DNA from: Proteobacteria bacterium UBA664
GTDB lineage: Bacteria; Pseudomonadota; Gammaproteobacteria; UBA7966
Reading direction: 5' to 3'
Length of the DNA: 7,159 bases
Assembly (NCBI GenBank): GCA_002299125.1
Contig: DBNU01000246.1
Coordinates: forward strand, 1 to 7,159
Shown here: positions 6,151-7,159 of the stretch, piece after piece
How positions within the stretch are numbered: the stretch's first letter is position 1
How the letters are laid out: the number at the start of each line of letters is the position of its first letter
The notes under the pieces: generated by a model
Database searches by the model: none
What the model saw: only the letters and a program-made list of their open reading frames with translations
What the model was told of the DNA's origin: nothing
Made by a program: the position numbers and the translations under genes

Positions 6151-7159
6151 CAGCACGCCTCCACAGCCGCAGACAGATCCCGCTGCCGACAGGCCGCGGC
6201 GAGGTACTGCGCGAATAGCGGGTGGCCATCACGCGGGGTGGAAGTGAACTCTGGATGGAACTGCACACCCACAAACCACGGATGATCCGGAACCTCGATG
6301 ATCTCCACCAGTTGCCCATCGGTCGATCGACCGGAGATGCGCAAACCCGCGTTGCTGAGCGGCCCCACGTAGCGGGGATTGAACTCATAGCGATGGCGAT
6401 GACGCTCCACGATGAGTTCGCGTCCGTAAGCCGCCCGCACCGCCGAACCCTCCTCCAACCGACATTGCTGCCCACCGAGGCGCATGCTGCCACCCTTGTC
6501 GGAAAGCTCGCTGCGGCGCTCGACCGCGCCCTCCTGGGTGGTCCATTCCGTGATGAGGGCAATCACCGGGTGCGGTGTTTCCGGGTTGAACTCGGTGCTG
6601 TGCGCGCCGGCGAGGCCGGCCACGTTGCGCGCGAACTCGATGCAGGCCACCTGCATGCCGAGGCAGATGCCAAGATAGGGCACACGATGCTCGCGTGCGT
6701 AGCGGGCGGTCAGGATCTTGCCCTCGATGCCCCGCTTGCCAAAGCCGCCGGGCACCAGGATCCCGTGACAGTTCGCCAGCCGCTCGAGGCCCTGGCGCTC
6801 GAGTTCCTCGGAATCGACGTAATCCACCACCACCCGGGTGCGATGCCTGATCCCGGCGTGCACCAGCGCCTCGGACAGCGACTTGTAGGATTCCGTGAGG
6901 TCCATGTACTTGCCGACCATGGCGATGCGCACCTCGCCCTCCGGACGCAGTACGGCATCCGCCACCGCCTCCCACTCGTTGAGATCGGCCGGTGGCAAGG
7001 AGAGCCCGAAGCGCTCGCAGACGTAGGCATCCAGGCCCTGCTCATGCAGCATCATGGGGATCCGGTAGATGCTGCTGACATCGGGCATGGAGATGACGGC
7101 GCGCTGCTCCACATTGGTGAATAGTGCGATCTTCTTGGCCTCCGAGGCCGGCAACTCCC
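6150..7159 (-). CDS. pyrG: CTP synthase, C-terminal part (N-terminus outside window)
   Basis: CTP synthase makes CTP from UTP, ATP and glutamine. The frame is open to the right edge; by comparison with the E. coli enzyme (545 residues), roughly the first 210 residues are missing. What remains is the end of the synthetase domain (ELPASEAKKIALFTNVEQRA... to about 6930) and the whole class I glutamine amidotransferase domain. Motifs seen are GMQ-type GICLGMQ with the nucleophile Cys at 6663-6665, the catalytic His and Glu in QFHPEF (His codon 6255-6257, Glu 6249-6251), VPGGFGKRGIEGK, GGSMRLGGQQC and IVERHRHRYEFN. The GATase Cys-His-Glu triad is thus complete. A TTG at 7152-7154 is an internal Leu codon, not a start. 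It is first in the visible block and runs directly into kdsA. Its product is used by IspD two genes beyond eno-ftsB, and for CMP-Kdo formation. Confidence 0.99.
   Translation of the reverse strand, partial: ELPASEAKKIALFTNVEQRAVISMPDVSSIYRIPMMLHEQGLDAYVCERFGLSLPPADLNEWEAVADAVLRPEGEVRIAMVGKYMDLTESYKSLSEALVHAGIRHRTRVVVDYVDSEELERQGLERLANCHGILVPGGFGKRGIEGKILTARYAREHRVPYLGICLGMQVACIEFARNVAGLAGAHSTEFNPETPHPVIALITEWTTQEGAVERRSELSDKGGSMRLGGQQCRLEEGSAVRAAYGRELIVERHRHRYEFNPRYVGPLSNAGLRISGRSTDGQLVEIIEVPDHPWFVGVQFHPEFTSTPRDGHPLFAQYLAAACRQRDLSAAVEAC
6158..6162 (-). promoter_or_regulatory. Ribosome binding site of kdsA inside the pyrG end
   Basis: GGAGG on the minus strand lies seven bases before the ATG at 6150 and within the last codons of pyrG. 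It fixes the start at 6150 over the GTG at 6156 and fits termination-reinitiation across the TGATG overlap. Confidence 0.85.

Noticed and set aside
5308..7124. Plus-strand open frames of 300 or more codons (5308-6285 and 6222-7124) opposite kdsA and pyrG
   Set aside because: They are long only because high GC removes stop codons in the antisense frame; the minus-strand genes carry all catalytic motifs.
7152..7154. TTG as a start of a short stand-alone amidotransferase
   Set aside because: The frame continues to the window edge and the residues before it (E-L-P) match the inner linker of CTP synthase, so it is a partial pyrG.

Overview
The window is high-GC DNA, about two thirds G+C by eye, from what is most likely a gammaproteobacterium. 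The main evidence is the minus-strand gene order pyrG-kdsA-eno-ftsB-ispD-ispF, a classic gammaproteobacterial housekeeping block. KdsA implies a Kdo-containing lipopolysaccharide and so a Gram-negative envelope. The plus-strand fragment at the left edge ends in a PEP-CTERM sorting signal, which implies an exosortase/EPS-type system such as those found in Chromatiales-like and other environmental Gram-negatives. The genus cannot be named from this sequence alone.

Layout: positions 1-209 (+) hold the C-terminus of a PEP-CTERM exported protein, followed by a strong intrinsic terminator (225-255). Positions 210-522 are non-coding and carry a solo copy of a dispersed palindromic repeat and a possible sigma-70 promoter. 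Positions 523-1044 (+) encode an Smr-domain protein. Positions 1045-1310 are non-coding and end in a sigma-54-like promoter candidate. Positions 1311-2060 (+) encode a two-helix membrane protein with a degenerate Hpt-like domain in which Tyr sits where the phospho-accepting His should be. Its 3' end overlaps that of ispF by 41 bp, tail to tail. Everything from 2020 to the right edge is coded on the minus strand.

The minus-strand genes read leftwards from the right edge. pyrG (CTP synthase, N-terminus outside the window) is joined to kdsA (Kdo-8-P synthase) by a TGATG stop/start overlap. Next come eno (enolase) and ftsB (divisome coiled-coil protein) 22 nt later. A 241-nt spacer with degenerate hairpin repeats precedes ispD and ispF of the MEP isoprenoid pathway. 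The block therefore links CTP supply, PEP production by enolase, PEP use by KdsA, CTP use by IspD (and by Kdo activation elsewhere), and envelope and division functions.

The most notable observations are three. A palindromic dispersed repeat lies at the ispD/ispF junction and supplies the last 24 codons and the stop codon of ispD. The Hpt-like protein has lost its phosphorylatable histidine. KdsA carries the Cys/His/Glu/Asp set of the metal-dependent class. I see no defence system, CRISPR array, transposase or other clearly new multi-gene system; most of the window is conserved housekeeping DNA.
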